The position numbers were made by a program, and so were the translations under genes. Shown one piece after another: positions 1 to 7,585 of a stretch of DNA of 10,301 nucleotides. The notes under the pieces were generated by a model. It was not told where the DNA came from, did no database searches, and saw nothing but the letters and a program-made list of their open reading frames with translations. Source of the DNA: Planctomycetales bacterium. GTDB taxonomy: Bacteria; Planctomycetota; Planctomycetia; Isosphaerales; Isosphaeraceae. How positions within the stretch are numbered: the first letter of the stretch is position 1; the number at the start of each line of letters is the position of its first letter. The stretch is taken from contig DAHZZC010000133.1 in NCBI GenBank assembly GCA_027435495.1, positions 1 to 10,301 of the forward strand. The letters are read 5' to 3'.

Positions 1-183
1 CTTCGCGAAGGCATCCGGTCCCCACGGATACCAGTCGACCGGGTTGTGAGCGTGCTGCAAGAGATAGGGACTGGTCTCCTTCGCCAGCCGGTTCGCCGGC
101 CTGCCCTCAGGCGGCGCGGCGGCGAGGGCGGCGACGGAGAGGATCAGCATCGAGATTCGGGGCAGGGGATCTCGGATCGGCAT
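1..183 (-). CDS. DUF255 thioredoxin-like protein (YyaL/SSP411 type), N-terminal part only
   Basis: Reading from the ATG at 183 towards base 1 gives 61 residues, open at the window edge. Residues 1 to about 22 look like a signal peptide: a short charged start, then the hydrophobic run ISMLILSVAALAAA. The mature part begins NRLAKETSPYLLQHAHNPVD and continues WYPWGPDAFAK, the hallmark N-terminus of the DUF255 family (Bacillus YyaL, mammalian SPATA20/SSP411). In that family a thioredoxin-like domain precedes a six-hairpin glycosidase-like domain of unclear activity. The CxxC region expected next lies outside the window. The sequence GGAG sits about 10 bases before the ATG. The gene follows a DUF2231 gene on the same strand after 75 bp, so co-transcription is possible. 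Family assignment is firm; a cellular role cannot be given. Confidence 0.9.
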   Translation of the reverse strand, partial: MPIRDPLPRISMLILSVAALAAAPPEGRPANRLAKETSPYLLQHAHNPVDWYPWGPDAFAK

Positions 184-258
184 CGTGAAGAGGCTCCGTC
201 GCGGTCGGGCTCGGGACGCTCATCGAGGCGCCCGGCCCGTCGCGGCGCCCACCTTCCA

Positions 259-834
259 TCATACCGAGCGAGGCTCGCCTTGCCGCCTGGGCTCGCTCGC
301 CGACCGATCGCGGCCGTCCTCGATCGGCTCGCGATCCTCTGGTTGGTCCTGCTGCATCTCCATGACGGGTTGGACGGCCTCTCCGTATTCCTCGACGAGC
401 TTGCCGCCGAGCCAGGCGGTATAGAGCGAGAGCGCCCCGCCGGTCAGGGCAAGCAGCCGGGAGGCCAGGCCGGTCCGTCTTCCGGCGGCATGGTCCCGGC
501 TCCGGAGGACGTAGCTCGTCACGAAAAGGGAGCCGACCACCGCGTTCCCGAGGCCGTGCGCCGTGGCGATCTGATGGTTCGGCTGGCGATCGGTCGGGAT
601 GTATCCGTAGTCGCGGACGCCCGTCAGCATCGCACCGGCGGCCCCGACGAGGCCGATCGCCATGCTCAGCCGCGCTGTGTCGTCGAATCGGTCGTCGCCG
701 GAAACCAGGCCGAGGATGTCGCAGACGTTGCTCACGGCGAACGCCCCCAGCGGCACCGCGACGATCGCCGGGTGCGGGCTGTGGCCGAGGAGCTCCTCGG
801 TCCTGTCGATGGCCAGGGTGATCGGGTCGTCCAT
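259..834 (-). CDS. DUF2231 family integral membrane protein
   Basis: The product has 191 residues from the ATG at 834, chosen because TGAGGA lies 8 bases before it; a longer frame reaches 909 but its extra residues look non-coding. About four membrane helices are visible, near residues 22-44, 55-75, 93-110 and 125-143. Family-type features are HPAIVAVPLG at 21-30 in the first helix, TGVRDYGYI at 71-79 after the second, the His in TAHGLGNAV, and GGKLVEEYG after the last helix. This matches DUF2231, a family of small bacterial membrane proteins of unknown function, some predicted to bind haem or quinone. The tail from about residue 155 is polar and charged and probably cytosolic. The gene is divergent from the membrane protein starting at 1038; the 203-bp gap must hold both promoters, but I could not place convincing boxes in it. 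Confidence 0.85.
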   Translation of the reverse strand: MDDPITLAIDRTEELLGHSPHPAIVAVPLGAFAVSNVCDILGLVSGDDRFDDTARLSMAIGLVGAAGAMLTGVRDYGYIPTDRQPNHQIATAHGLGNAVVGSLFVTSYVLRSRDHAAGRRTGLASRLLALTGGALSLYTAWLGGKLVEEYGEAVQPVMEMQQDQPEDREPIEDGRDRSASEPRRQGEPRSV

Positions 835-1037
835 GGCTTGGATCCTCACGTGTCGGTGGAAGTGGCAACCGGCGGATCGGCGCCCCGTCGATCCCGCCAG
901 AACATCCACTTCCGAGCAATCGCCGCGCCGAGCGACGGAACGAGAGCAAACACGTATTGCATCGTCCTCGGATCGATGCGAGATTGCTCGGTCGCCTCTC
1001 TGACGTTCGAAAGGACCACACTTCGAGGGAATTCGCC

Positions 1038-2042
1038 ATGATCCCCGTCGGCCAGCCGTACCGCCCGGCCGGATCGCTCGACGCCCGATCGATCCTGATC
1101 ACCACGATCCTCGGCTCGACCGCGGCCGTTCTGGGTGCGGCGTTCGTCTGGGCCTGGGAGTGGAGCCCGATCCCGACGCTGGTGATCCTCACCCCGATCG
1201 CGCAGGGGCTCGGCGTGGGGTTCGTGATGGCGTTCGCCGTCGGCCGGCTCGGAATGCGCCATCCGAGGCTCGTCGGGACGGTCGGGTTCGCCTGCGGACT
1301 CCTGAGCGCCGTCCTGGTCCACTACGGGCATTACATCCACCTCGCCACCTCGATCACCGAGGAGATCCGCGCCGAGGTCGTGCAGAACCAATCGATCCCT
1401 GAGGCGAAGCGGTCCGAGATCCTGGGGAAGCTCGACAGCGACCCGGACGCGGTCGTCGACTCACTGCTGGAGGAGCGGACCGGTTACAGCGGGTTCCTCG
1501 GCTCGCTCTGGCTCCGGAACGAGCAAGGGGTCCAGATCAAGAGGATGCCGGTAACGGGGAACTGGCTCTGGGGCCTCTGGGGCTTCGAGGCGCTCGTGGT
1601 CGCGTTCGCGGCCTCGACGATCCCCGCCGGAAGGGCCTCGGAGCCTTTCTGCGAGGATTGCGGCTACTGGTGCGCCAAGGAGCCCGACGCCTTCACCCTG
1701 CCGGCCGGGCTGAGCGCGCCACTGGCGGAGGCCATCCGCGAGGACAAGGCCGCTCGCGTCGGCGAGCTTCGCACCGATCCGCCCGATTTCGACACCACGG
1801 GCGCCGTCGGCGTGACGCTCCACGCCTGCCCCGGCTGCGACCAGGCCTTCGCCGAGGTCTCGCATCGCGTCTCGGACGGGAAGAATACCAGGGTGACCGC
1901 GCTCCTGAAGCCAACGCGCGTCTCGCCCGAGATGACCTCGGCGATCCGGTACGAGCCCGCGCAGGCCGGGCCTGCCGCGCCCGAGGAGGCCGCCGAGCCC
2001 GGCGCCGGGGGGATCGTCGACGAGCCGAGCCCGACGGCCTGA
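1038..2042 (+). CDS. Uncharacterised membrane protein with four helices and a cysteine-pair module
   Basis: I do not recognise this 334-residue protein. The ATG at 1038 is preceded by GAGGGA at 7 bases; an in-frame ATG at 957 would add 27 unconvincing residues. Predicted membrane helices are at about 18-42, 46-69, 79-103 and 175-196. The stretch between helices 3 and 4 (about 105-170) is acidic and charged, with TEEIRAEVVQNQ and a DPDAVVDSLLEE helix, and could be a soluble loop. After helix 4 comes a module with C205, C208 and C212 (CEDCGYWC) and a second pair, C264 and C267 (CPGC). The spacing suggests a zinc-ribbon-like fold, which is inference. The tail from about 306 is rich in Ala, Pro and Glu and probably disordered. 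It is followed by the phosphoesterase gene after 109 bp on the same strand. It may be a planctomycete-specific family. Confidence 0.8.
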   Translation: MIPVGQPYRPAGSLDARSILITTILGSTAAVLGAAFVWAWEWSPIPTLVILTPIAQGLGVGFVMAFAVGRLGMRHPRLVGTVGFACGLLSAVLVHYGHYIHLATSITEEIRAEVVQNQSIPEAKRSEILGKLDSDPDAVVDSLLEERTGYSGFLGSLWLRNEQGVQIKRMPVTGNWLWGLWGFEALVVAFAASTIPAGRASEPFCEDCGYWCAKEPDAFTLPAGLSAPLAEAIREDKAARVGELRTDPPDFDTTGAVGVTLHACPGCDQAFAEVSHRVSDGKNTRVTALLKPTRVSPEMTSAIRYEPAQAGPAAPEEAAEPGAGGIVDEPSPTA

Positions 2043-2151
2043 GCCGGTCTCTTCCGGCATTCTTCGCGCGAGATTCACGCTCGGGGCTTTCCGCTCTGGT
2101 AAGGTGACGGCTCGGATGATGTCGTCCCTGGCGGAGCGGGAGGTCCCTTCG

Positions 2152-3573
2152 ATGATCGTTCGAGGCTGGTGGGTTGCGCTCGTTTTGTTGGTCGGGACGT
2201 CCGTCGTCCGGGCCCAGGAAAATCGGAGCCCGTTCCTGGCCGAGCCGTACTTGCAGCTCGGCCGCTCCGCGGGCGACGGGAAACTGGACCTGCTCTGGCT
2301 CGCGGCCGACGCCGAGGCCGCCTGGAAGGTCGAGTATCGGCCGGGCCCGCAAGGAAGCTGGCGCGCGGCCCCGGCGCCGCGGTCTCGGAAGGTTCGCGTC
2401 GAGGGGATGGTCCCGCATCGGGTCTACGAGGCGACGCTGGAGGTCCTGACGCCCGGCTCAATGTTCGCCTACCGGGTGAGCCTCGGCGGCCATTCGGTGT
2501 TCGAGTCCGAGGCCCACGCGCCGAAGTCGGCCGGTCAGCCGCATCGGTTCGTCGCCTTCGGCGACTGCGGCGACGGCTCGGCGAACCAGAGGGCGATCGC
2601 CCACCGGGCCTTCCTGGCGCATCCCGACCTCGTCGTGATCCCGGGCGACATCGTCTACGACCGGGGCCGGGCGACCGAGTACCGCGACCGCTTCTGGCCG
2701 ATCTTCAACGCCGACGCCGCCTCGCCCGACGCCGGCGCACCGCTCCTCCGCTCGACCCTTTTCGTGGCCGCGGCCGGCAACCACGACATCGGCACGCGCG
2801 ACCTGGGCAAGTATCCCGACGGCCTCTCGTATTTTTATTACTGGTCGCAGCCGCTCAACGGCCCCGAGGGGCGTGAGGGCGGTCCGATGACCTCGCCGCT
2901 GGTCGGCCCCGAAGCCAACCTGTTTGCCTTCCGCAAGGCCGCCGGGCCGGCCTTCCCCCGGATGGCGAACTTCTCGTTCGACTTCGGCGACGTCCACTGG
3001 ACGGTCCTCGACTCGAACCCGTCGGTCGACTGGAACGACCCCGAATTGCGGCGATGGATCGAGCGCGACCTGGCCGCTGCGAGAGGAGCCGCCTGGCGGT
3101 TTGTGACCTACCACCACCCTGGCTTCCACTCCTCGCGATCGCACGGCGAGGAGGAGCAGATGCGCATCCTGGCACCGGTGTTCGAGTCCGGGAAGGTGAG
3201 CCTTGTCTTGAGCGGGCATGTCCACAATTACCAGCGGAGCTACCCGCTCACGTTCGTCCCCAATTCCGCCGCGATCGGCTCCGACGTCAAGAAGGACCGT
3301 CGCGTCGCCGGCCGGTGGACCCTCGACCGATCGTTCGACGGCCGGACCAACACCAGGCCCGAGGGGGTCATCTACCTGGTCACCGGCGCCGGCGGCCGGC
3401 ACCTGTATAACCCCGAACAGCAGGACGAGCCCACCTCGTGGAAGGAGTTCACGGTCAAGCACGTCTCGAAGGTCTTCTCGATGACCCTTGTGGACGTGGA
3501 TGGCAAGACCGTCCGCGTTCAACAGATCGGAGCCGACGGCCAGACGATTGACGATTTCACGATCACCCGATGA
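2152..3573 (+). CDS. Secreted purple-acid-phosphatase-like metallophosphoesterase
   Basis: The product has 473 residues from the ATG at 2152, which has GGGAGGT 7 bases upstream and begins a clear signal peptide (hydrophobic WWVALVLLVGTSVV, likely cleavage after VRA-Q near residue 22). An in-frame ATG at 2104 would bury that signal. Residues about 28-125 resemble the Fn3/PAP N-terminal domain. The catalytic domain then carries all the family motifs: FGDCGDG (D138), GDIVYD (D166, Y169), GNHD (N210, H211), VTYHHP (H321) and GHVH (H356, H358). In purple acid phosphatases these residues bind a dinuclear metal centre, with the Tyr binding Fe(III). VIYLVTGAGGRHLY near the C-terminus is also typical. 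It should hydrolyse phosphomonoesters, or possibly diesters, outside the cytoplasm. The substrate is not known. No phosphate-regulon box was identified upstream. Confidence 0.92.
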   Translation: MIVRGWWVALVLLVGTSVVRAQENRSPFLAEPYLQLGRSAGDGKLDLLWLAADAEAAWKVEYRPGPQGSWRAAPAPRSRKVRVEGMVPHRVYEATLEVLTPGSMFAYRVSLGGHSVFESEAHAPKSAGQPHRFVAFGDCGDGSANQRAIAHRAFLAHPDLVVIPGDIVYDRGRATEYRDRFWPIFNADAASPDAGAPLLRSTLFVAAAGNHDIGTRDLGKYPDGLSYFYYWSQPLNGPEGREGGPMTSPLVGPEANLFAFRKAAGPAFPRMANFSFDFGDVHWTVLDSNPSVDWNDPELRRWIERDLAAARGAAWRFVTYHHPGFHSSRSHGEEEQMRILAPVFESGKVSLVLSGHVHNYQRSYPLTFVPNSAAIGSDVKKDRRVAGRWTLDRSFDGRTNTRPEGVIYLVTGAGGRHLYNPEQQDEPTSWKEFTVKHVSKVFSMTLVDVDGKTVRVQQIGADGQTIDDFTITR

Positions 3574-3838
3574 ATCTCGCTCTCACCGCTCTCCACTTGA
3601 CCAGAACCCGACCCGGAAGCCAGCGAAGAACCTCGTAAAGGTCGAGAATCGTCTCAATGTCCCGATCCTGACTGCATTCCGGCGCGCGGGGTGCAGGATG
3701 ATTCCTCTCGCCCCCGCTCGGCCTCGCCAGCCTCGGCCGGTGGGGCGTCTGGCGGCGATGGCCCTGGGCGGGAAGGAGGTCGCTGGCGGGAGTTGGGTCG
3801 ATCATCGCGAGTGGCCGGAAGCGGCAGGGGGTTCCGTC

Positions 3839-4285
3839 GTGGACGAACAGGCGAATGTTCGGGTGGTCGAGGGGATGTTCACGTCCCTGACCCGGGGCGA
3901 TATTCCGGGGGTCCTGGACCGGCTCAGCGACGACGTCGAATGGCGGATCGCGGGCCCGGCTGAGCTTCCCTTTGCGGGTGTTCACCGTGGCCGAGAGGCC
4001 GTCGCGAGGTTCTTCCGTGACTTCGCGCAGTCGGCCGAGTTTGAGGTCTTCGAGCCCCGAGAATACTTCGCGAAGGGGGACAGGGTGATCGTCCTCGGCC
4101 ATGAGCGTCAGCGGATTCGCGAGACGAACCGCGTCGTCGAAACCGACTGGGCCATGGTCTTCGTCGTCCGCGACGGACGCATTACCCGCTTCCGGAACTA
4201 CGTCGATTCTCGAGACGCCCAGACATCCTCGGTCGCGCCGGCGGAACGAGTGCCAACGTCCTCCGCCGCATCGGAACGGAGATAA
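3839..4285 (+). CDS. SnoaL-like / NTF2-fold protein
   Basis: From a GTG at 3839 (AGGGGG about 7 bases upstream) the product has 148 residues and begins MDEQANVRVVEGMFTSLTRG, the normal start of a SnoaL/NTF2-like domain. Family features are the first helix, then DIPGVLDRLSDDVEWRIAGP, the GVHRGREAVARFFRDF helix, and beta strands FEVFEPREYFAKGDRVIVLG, ETDWAMVFVVRDGRITRFRN and YVDS. These proteins form cone-shaped barrels, often dimers, and range from small-molecule isomerases to folding or ligand-binding proteins; the reaction cannot be inferred. The frame is open upstream to 3488, with ATGs at 3698 and 3758, but the added residues are Pro/Gly/Arg-rich and look non-coding, and those ATGs lack good ribosome sites. 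The 265 bp between the phosphoesterase stop and this GTG show no other gene. The Ser/Ala-rich tail is probably disordered. Confidence 0.8.
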   Translation: MDEQANVRVVEGMFTSLTRGDIPGVLDRLSDDVEWRIAGPAELPFAGVHRGREAVARFFRDFAQSAEFEVFEPREYFAKGDRVIVLGHERQRIRETNRVVETDWAMVFVVRDGRITRFRNYVDSRDAQTSSVAPAERVPTSSAASERR

Positions 4286-4304
4286 GCCGAGCTTCGAAAC
4301 GACG

Positions 4305-4328
4305 AACCCCCCTCATGGGCAGGGGGTT
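4305..4328 (+). terminator. Stem-loop after the SnoaL-like gene
   Basis: AACCCCC at 4305-4311 pairs perfectly with GGGGGTT at 4322-4328 across a 10-base loop, 20 bases after the SnoaL-like stop codon. No T tract follows (GATCGCG comes next), so a classical intrinsic terminator is not supported. It may act as a 3'-end stem or in factor-assisted termination. Confidence 0.35.
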
Positions 4329-4408
4329 GATCGCGTCGTCCCACACTCTGACTTTTGATCAGAAGTGCATGGAGGCGGCGGGGATTCGGCATGCCAATTA
4401 TTATAAAA

Positions 4409-4430
4409 GTAAACCTTCGCCCAAACCGTT
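4409..4430 (+). repeat. Left terminal inverted repeat of the IS66 element
   Basis: Begins GTAAACCTTCGCC and is followed inward by CAAACCGTT. It pairs with 6229-6250 at 19 of 22 positions (differences at positions 5, 14 and 17). It lies about 79 bp beyond the transposase stop codon. Confidence 0.8.
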
Positions 4431-4508
4431 ATGCAAACGTAAGGGTGTGGCGGCGCCCTGAGTCGTTATGATCTTGCTGGGATCTCGGGATGGATGCTCC
4501 GGCGCGAC

Positions 4509-6169
4509 TCAGGAACTGTCGTCGCGCTCTGGGTCCAGGGCCAGCGCGCCGCGGCGCTCCGGCGACATGTTCCAGGGCAAGAACGTCGCCACGTCGGATG
4601 GGATCTGACCGCCATCCTCCGCGCAACGGTTCAGGTATTCCGTCAGCCAACTCCGCACGTTCAGTCCTGCCATGCCCAGCGTCGCGAACAGCGAGAACAG
4701 CATCGCCGCCAGCCGGCCGCTCCACAACGCCCCGGACCCGTAGTCGTTCTTCCGCCCCAGCGCGGGACCACGGGCCTGACGCTCCGAGGCATTGTTGTCC
4801 ATCGGAATCCGCGGATCATCCAGGAACCGTGTCAGGCCCTCCCAATGCTCCTGCAGGCTCGTGAGCACCCGGCGGCGCGGCGTTGCCAGGCCCGGCTCGG
4901 CCAACTCCGCCGCGGCCCTGGCCTGCATGGCTGTGGCGACCTGGCGCAGCTCCGCCTCGGCGGTGCCAGCGGCGTCGGCGGTCCTGGCGGCCAGGCGGAG
5001 GCGGTTGTGATGGTAGAGGGCACGGATCAATTGCAGCCAGATCAACGCCCACTCCTTGTGCTGCGGCCAGCCCTTGCCTACCTTGACGAAGTCGCGCCGC
5101 ACGTGCGCCCAGCAGAACGCCAGCACGATGTTCCCCAGCTTCACCTGGGCCATGGCCTTGTAGGCCGAGTAGCGGTCGACCATCAAGACGGCCTTGGCCT
5201 CGGCCGGGAAGTGCCCCTCGGGGACGTCATGATCGCGGCCGGGGGCGAGGCGGAAGGCCACCGTGTCGGCGCCCAGGAACACCCACAGCCACCAGCGATG
5301 GCCGCGTTTCCCCTCCAGGACGACGAAAACCATCCAGCGGGTCTCGTCGGCCTGCGCCAAAGGCGTGGCGGCATTCCGCTGCAGCAAGGCCTCGTAGAGC
5401 GGCGCGAACAGCGGCTCGAGACGCCGCAGGCCACCGTGCCGGCCGCGAGGTCCAGGCCGAGAAGCCGCCACTGGGCCAGCAGCCGCTCGGTCGGGCGGTG
5501 GCTGAGGAACTTGTCCAGGAGGATCTCGACCCAGATCGAGACGCCCAGCCGCCCCTTGGGGATCAGCTTGGGGGCCGGCGGTGCGGCGATGGTGCGTGGG
5601 ACGCCCGGGCAGGTGCACGTCCGCTGATATCTCCGCCGCCGGATGCGACGGCGATAGGGACGGACGTCGATCTCGAGCAGTTCGGAATCCTCGGTGTCGC
5701 TGGGGATCATCGCCGCGCCACAGCGGTGGCAGAGGCACTGGCCTTCGGGCCGCTCGCGGACCTCCTCGACGACGGGCAGTTGGCTCTGATCCCGCCGGGG
5801 TGGGCCGGGTCGATCGGCACGCTGGCCGCGCCTCCGCGGGACGGCGGCGGGCGCCTCGTCCTCGCCTTCGAGGGTGTTGGAGCGGTCGCGGGACGCCTTC
5901 TCGCTCTTGCGGCCGAACAGCTGATCCTTGAGCTCACGGACCTCGCCGCGGAGTTGCTCGTTGTCGGCCTGGAGTTCCTCGATGCGCCGTGTGGCCTTCG
6001 CGTGCATCCCCTTCCAGTATCCGGCCTGCTGGCGGAGCTCGAGATTCTCGCGCCGCAGGTGCTCGACCTCCTGGCGCAACTCGACCACCTCACGCCGCAA
6101 CTGTCGCACCAGGTCGGCGAGGTCAATCGGCTCTGTGTCGGGGAGTCCCTCAACAAGCGTTCCGTCCAT
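4509..6169 (-). pseudogene. tnpC: IS66-family transposase, frameshifted
   Basis: The N-terminal part runs from the ATG at 6169 to about 5431 (246 residues). The C-terminal part resumes in another frame at about 5435 and runs to the stop at 4509; together they make about 554 residues, a normal IS66 length. Residues about 18-83 form a leucine-rich coiled coil (LRREVVELRQEVEHLRRENL). Then come the KDQLFGRKSEK motif, a zinc-finger-like region (CLCHRCG near 145-151, TCTCPG near 184-189), and LIPKGRLGVSIWVEILLDKF. After the break, the DDE residues are intact: Asp in ADETRW (about 5346-5348), Asp in MVDRYSAYK (about 5175-5177) with CWAHVRRDF following, and Glu in NNASERQARG (about 4782-4784). The break falls between AAGTV and GGLRRLEPLF. 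It needs a -1 shift, and no slippery A- or T-run is present, so a small deletion or a sequencing error is likelier than programmed frameshifting. No close Shine-Dalgarno sequence precedes the start. Confidence 0.87.
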
Positions 6170-6228
6170 GACAACGACGCTTGTACCTCAAGTCGATCAA
6201 CCGCGGAAGGACCTACTCCCACTCGAAA

Positions 6229-6250
6229 ACGGGTTCGGCGAAGGCTTACG
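6229..6250 (-). repeat. Right terminal inverted repeat of the IS66 element
   Basis: Read on the minus strand it begins GTAAGCCTTCGCC and continues GAACCCGTT. It lies about 60 bp upstream of the transposase start codon, so any transposase promoter would sit in or next to it. Confidence 0.8.
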
Positions 6251-6674
6251 GGTGACCCCGGATTATCCCTTGCTATCATTGGGTTTAGGCATCGGGGTCG
6301 GATGGGGTCAGATGATTCTCTATTGAAAGAGAAAACCCAAGGAGACCAGGTTGGGGAGGCTGTGTGTTCCGGGATCTGGATTTTTGGATGTCCGACCCCA
6401 CTGTCTGACCCCAGCCCCTCCCGGACGACGATGCCGGTGACCTCGACGATGGGAAGCGAAGGGGCAGGTCAGCCGATCGTCCCTCTGGTTCTACTCCTTG
6501 AGGGGACGCCGAGTCGGTTGCCTGGAGGCCCGGCCCCGATAGGGGCGGGGGCGAACGGGTGGCCGACCTCAGTAGTTGCCGCAGGCACACAATATCTGCC
6601 ATCGCCGGGCGAAACATCTCCTGACGCATCGCATGTCCAGGCTGCGATCCCCCAGGCCATGGAGGTCCTGAGCC
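6251..6674. other. Gene-free gap between the IS66 element and the methyltransferase gene
   Basis: I see no convincing gene on either strand in these 424 bases. Long open frames cross them, but their translations have no domain character. The left half holds the REP-like inverted module (6295-6412). The right half up to about 6660 shows no clear structure. It must contain the promoter of the methyltransferase gene, but no strong promoter boxes were found. GGAGGT at 6661-6666 is that gene's ribosome-binding site. Confidence 0.6.
6295..6412. repeat. REP-like inverted doublets of GGGGTC(G/A)GA with central hairpin
   Basis: GGGGTCGGA at 6295-6303 and GGGGTCAGA at 6305-6313 lie on the plus strand. 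Their reverse complements TCCGACCCC (6391-6399) and TCTGACCCC (6404-6412) lie about 78 bases on, so the module is a large inverted repeat with two 9-bp units per arm. Next to the left arm, TTCTCT (6317-6322) pairs with AGAGAA (6329-6334) around a 6-base loop. GGGGTC(A/G)GA palindromic units of this kind resemble REP sequences mobilised by RAYT (TnpA-REP, Y1) transposases; that link comes from memory of the family and was not tested. No RAYT gene lies in the window. Confidence 0.5.
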
Positions 6675-7340
6675 ATGAAGCCCTTGCCGAAGTGGGGCAT
6701 CGTCCTCTTCACGGCGGTGAACCTGACGCTCTACATCGGGCTTGCCGCCCTGGGCTGGGGCGGCTGGTCCGCGCTCCTGGCCCACCCTGTGCGGGCCGTT
6801 GCCGTCGTCGCGATCGTGGTCCTCGGTGTGGCGGCGACGTTCACCCGCGGGAACATCTCCAGCGGCCGTCGCGAGGACATGAGGAACCGCTGGGTCATCC
6901 TGCCCTTCCTGGCCCTCGGACTGCTCCTGGGGTGGCTGCCGGCGTACACCGACCGCCGCGACATCGGCACGATCGACGGCGACCTCACTCGCTACATCGG
7001 GCTGGCGCTGTTCCTCGTCGGGAGCGTCCTGCGGATGGCGCCCGTCTTCATACTGGGGCCGCGGTTCAGCGGTCTGGTGGCGATCCAGGAGGGCCACCAG
7101 CTTGAGACCGGTGGCCTCTACCGGGTGATCCGCCATCCCAGCTACCTCGGGCTGCTGCTGGGTCTCTTCGGCTGGGCACTGGTCTTCCGCAGCGGGATCG
7201 GCGTCCTGGTCTCGCTCCTGCTGATCCCGCCGCTGGTGGCGCGGATGAACGCCGAGGAGGCCCTGCTGGAGTCGGAGTTCGGCGAGCGGTACACCGAATA
7301 TCGTCGCCGCACCTGGCGGCTGCTGCCGTTCGTCTATTGA
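6675..7340 (+). CDS. Isoprenylcysteine/phospholipid-type membrane methyltransferase
   Basis: The product has 221 residues from the ATG at 6675, fixed by a perfect GGAGGT 8 bases upstream. About five membrane segments are visible (near 8-30, 39-56, 73-90, 106-127 and 155-185). The C-terminal half has the signature of the ICMT/PEMT family, which binds S-adenosylmethionine at the membrane: GGLYRVIRHPSYLGLLLG at 146-163, then ARMNAEEALLESEFGERY at 189-206 and YRRRTWRLLPF to the end. The HP and the EE pair are the conserved cofactor-site residues. Bacteria lack prenylated CaaX proteins, so the substrate is probably a lipid or other small hydrophobic molecule; this is unknown. The gene stands alone: the neighbour to the left is the IS-associated gap and the next gene is convergent. 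Catalytic class is well supported, substrate is not. Confidence 0.88.
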   Translation: MKPLPKWGIVLFTAVNLTLYIGLAALGWGGWSALLAHPVRAVAVVAIVVLGVAATFTRGNISSGRREDMRNRWVILPFLALGLLLGWLPAYTDRRDIGTIDGDLTRYIGLALFLVGSVLRMAPVFILGPRFSGLVAIQEGHQLETGGLYRVIRHPSYLGLLLGLFGWALVFRSGIGVLVSLLLIPPLVARMNAEEALLESEFGERYTEYRRRTWRLLPFVY

Positions 7341-7535
7341 GCCAACCGGGGCGGTCCACTCTCGTATCTTCTCGATCCAGGGGAACGGCATTGTGGCGAT
7401 CGTCCGGAAGTGTCGGAGTGCACGCAGGCCCCACCCCACAGCCGGTCGCTTCGTTGTGATGGCCCCCTCATGATCGGGATCTCGTGCTCCGGCACGGTCG
7501 GGGACATGGCAAGTCGAATTTGGCCCCCGAGTACC

Positions 7536-7551
7536 TGTCCCATCTGGGACA
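7536..7551. repeat. Short dyad TGTCCCA-TC-TGGGACA
   Basis: A perfect 7-bp inverted repeat with a 2-base centre. The tight centre suits a protein-binding dyad or cruciform better than an RNA hairpin. It is not near a gene start, so an operator role is unsupported; a remnant of a mobile-element end is possible. Confidence 0.45.
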
Positions 7552-7585
7552 CCTGACGCGACCGGAACGCTCGATTCCCGCGGTC

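Larger units (their letters stand above)
4409..6250 (-). mobile_element. IS66-family insertion sequence, single-gene (ISBst12-like) type
   Basis: An 1842-bp element bounded by inverted repeats that start with GTAA, as in the IS66 family. The left end at 4409 reads GTAAACCTTCGCCCAAACCG; the right end read inward from 6250 is GTAAGCCTTCGCCGAACCCG. Nineteen of 22 positions match. The element holds a single gene, the IS66 tnpC-type transposase on the minus strand. The accessory tnpA and tnpB genes of classical IS66 are absent, which fits the ISBst12 subgroup. The family normally makes 8-bp target duplications, but the flanks TTATAAAA (left) and GGGTGACC (right) do not match. The transposase frame is broken, so this copy is probably inactive unless supplied in trans. 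Confidence 0.85.

Noticed and set aside
107..1192. Long minus-strand open frame overlapping the DUF2231 gene and the start of the membrane protein gene
   Set aside because: The translation is rich in Arg, Pro and Gly and lacks domains. The overlapping DUF2231 frame has clear family motifs and a ribosome-binding site.
2458..3522. Long minus-strand open frame opposite the phosphoesterase
   Set aside because: The plus-strand frame has a signal peptide and every phosphoesterase motif; the antisense product shows nothing recognisable.
4439..4443. Second GTAAG, considered as the left end of the IS66 element
   Set aside because: The bases after GTAAG do not match the right terminal repeat, while GTAA at 4409 starts a 22-bp match with only three differences.
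5425..5440. Programmed frameshift signal in the transposase
   Set aside because: No A- or T-rich slippery heptamer, internal Shine-Dalgarno sequence or strong downstream hairpin was visible at the junction.
5498..7105. Very long plus-strand open frame (over 500 codons) across the IS66 element and into the methyltransferase gene
   Set aside because: It is antisense to the transposase and then out of frame with the methyltransferase. The translation has no domain character and changes composition along its length, as expected in GC-rich DNA.
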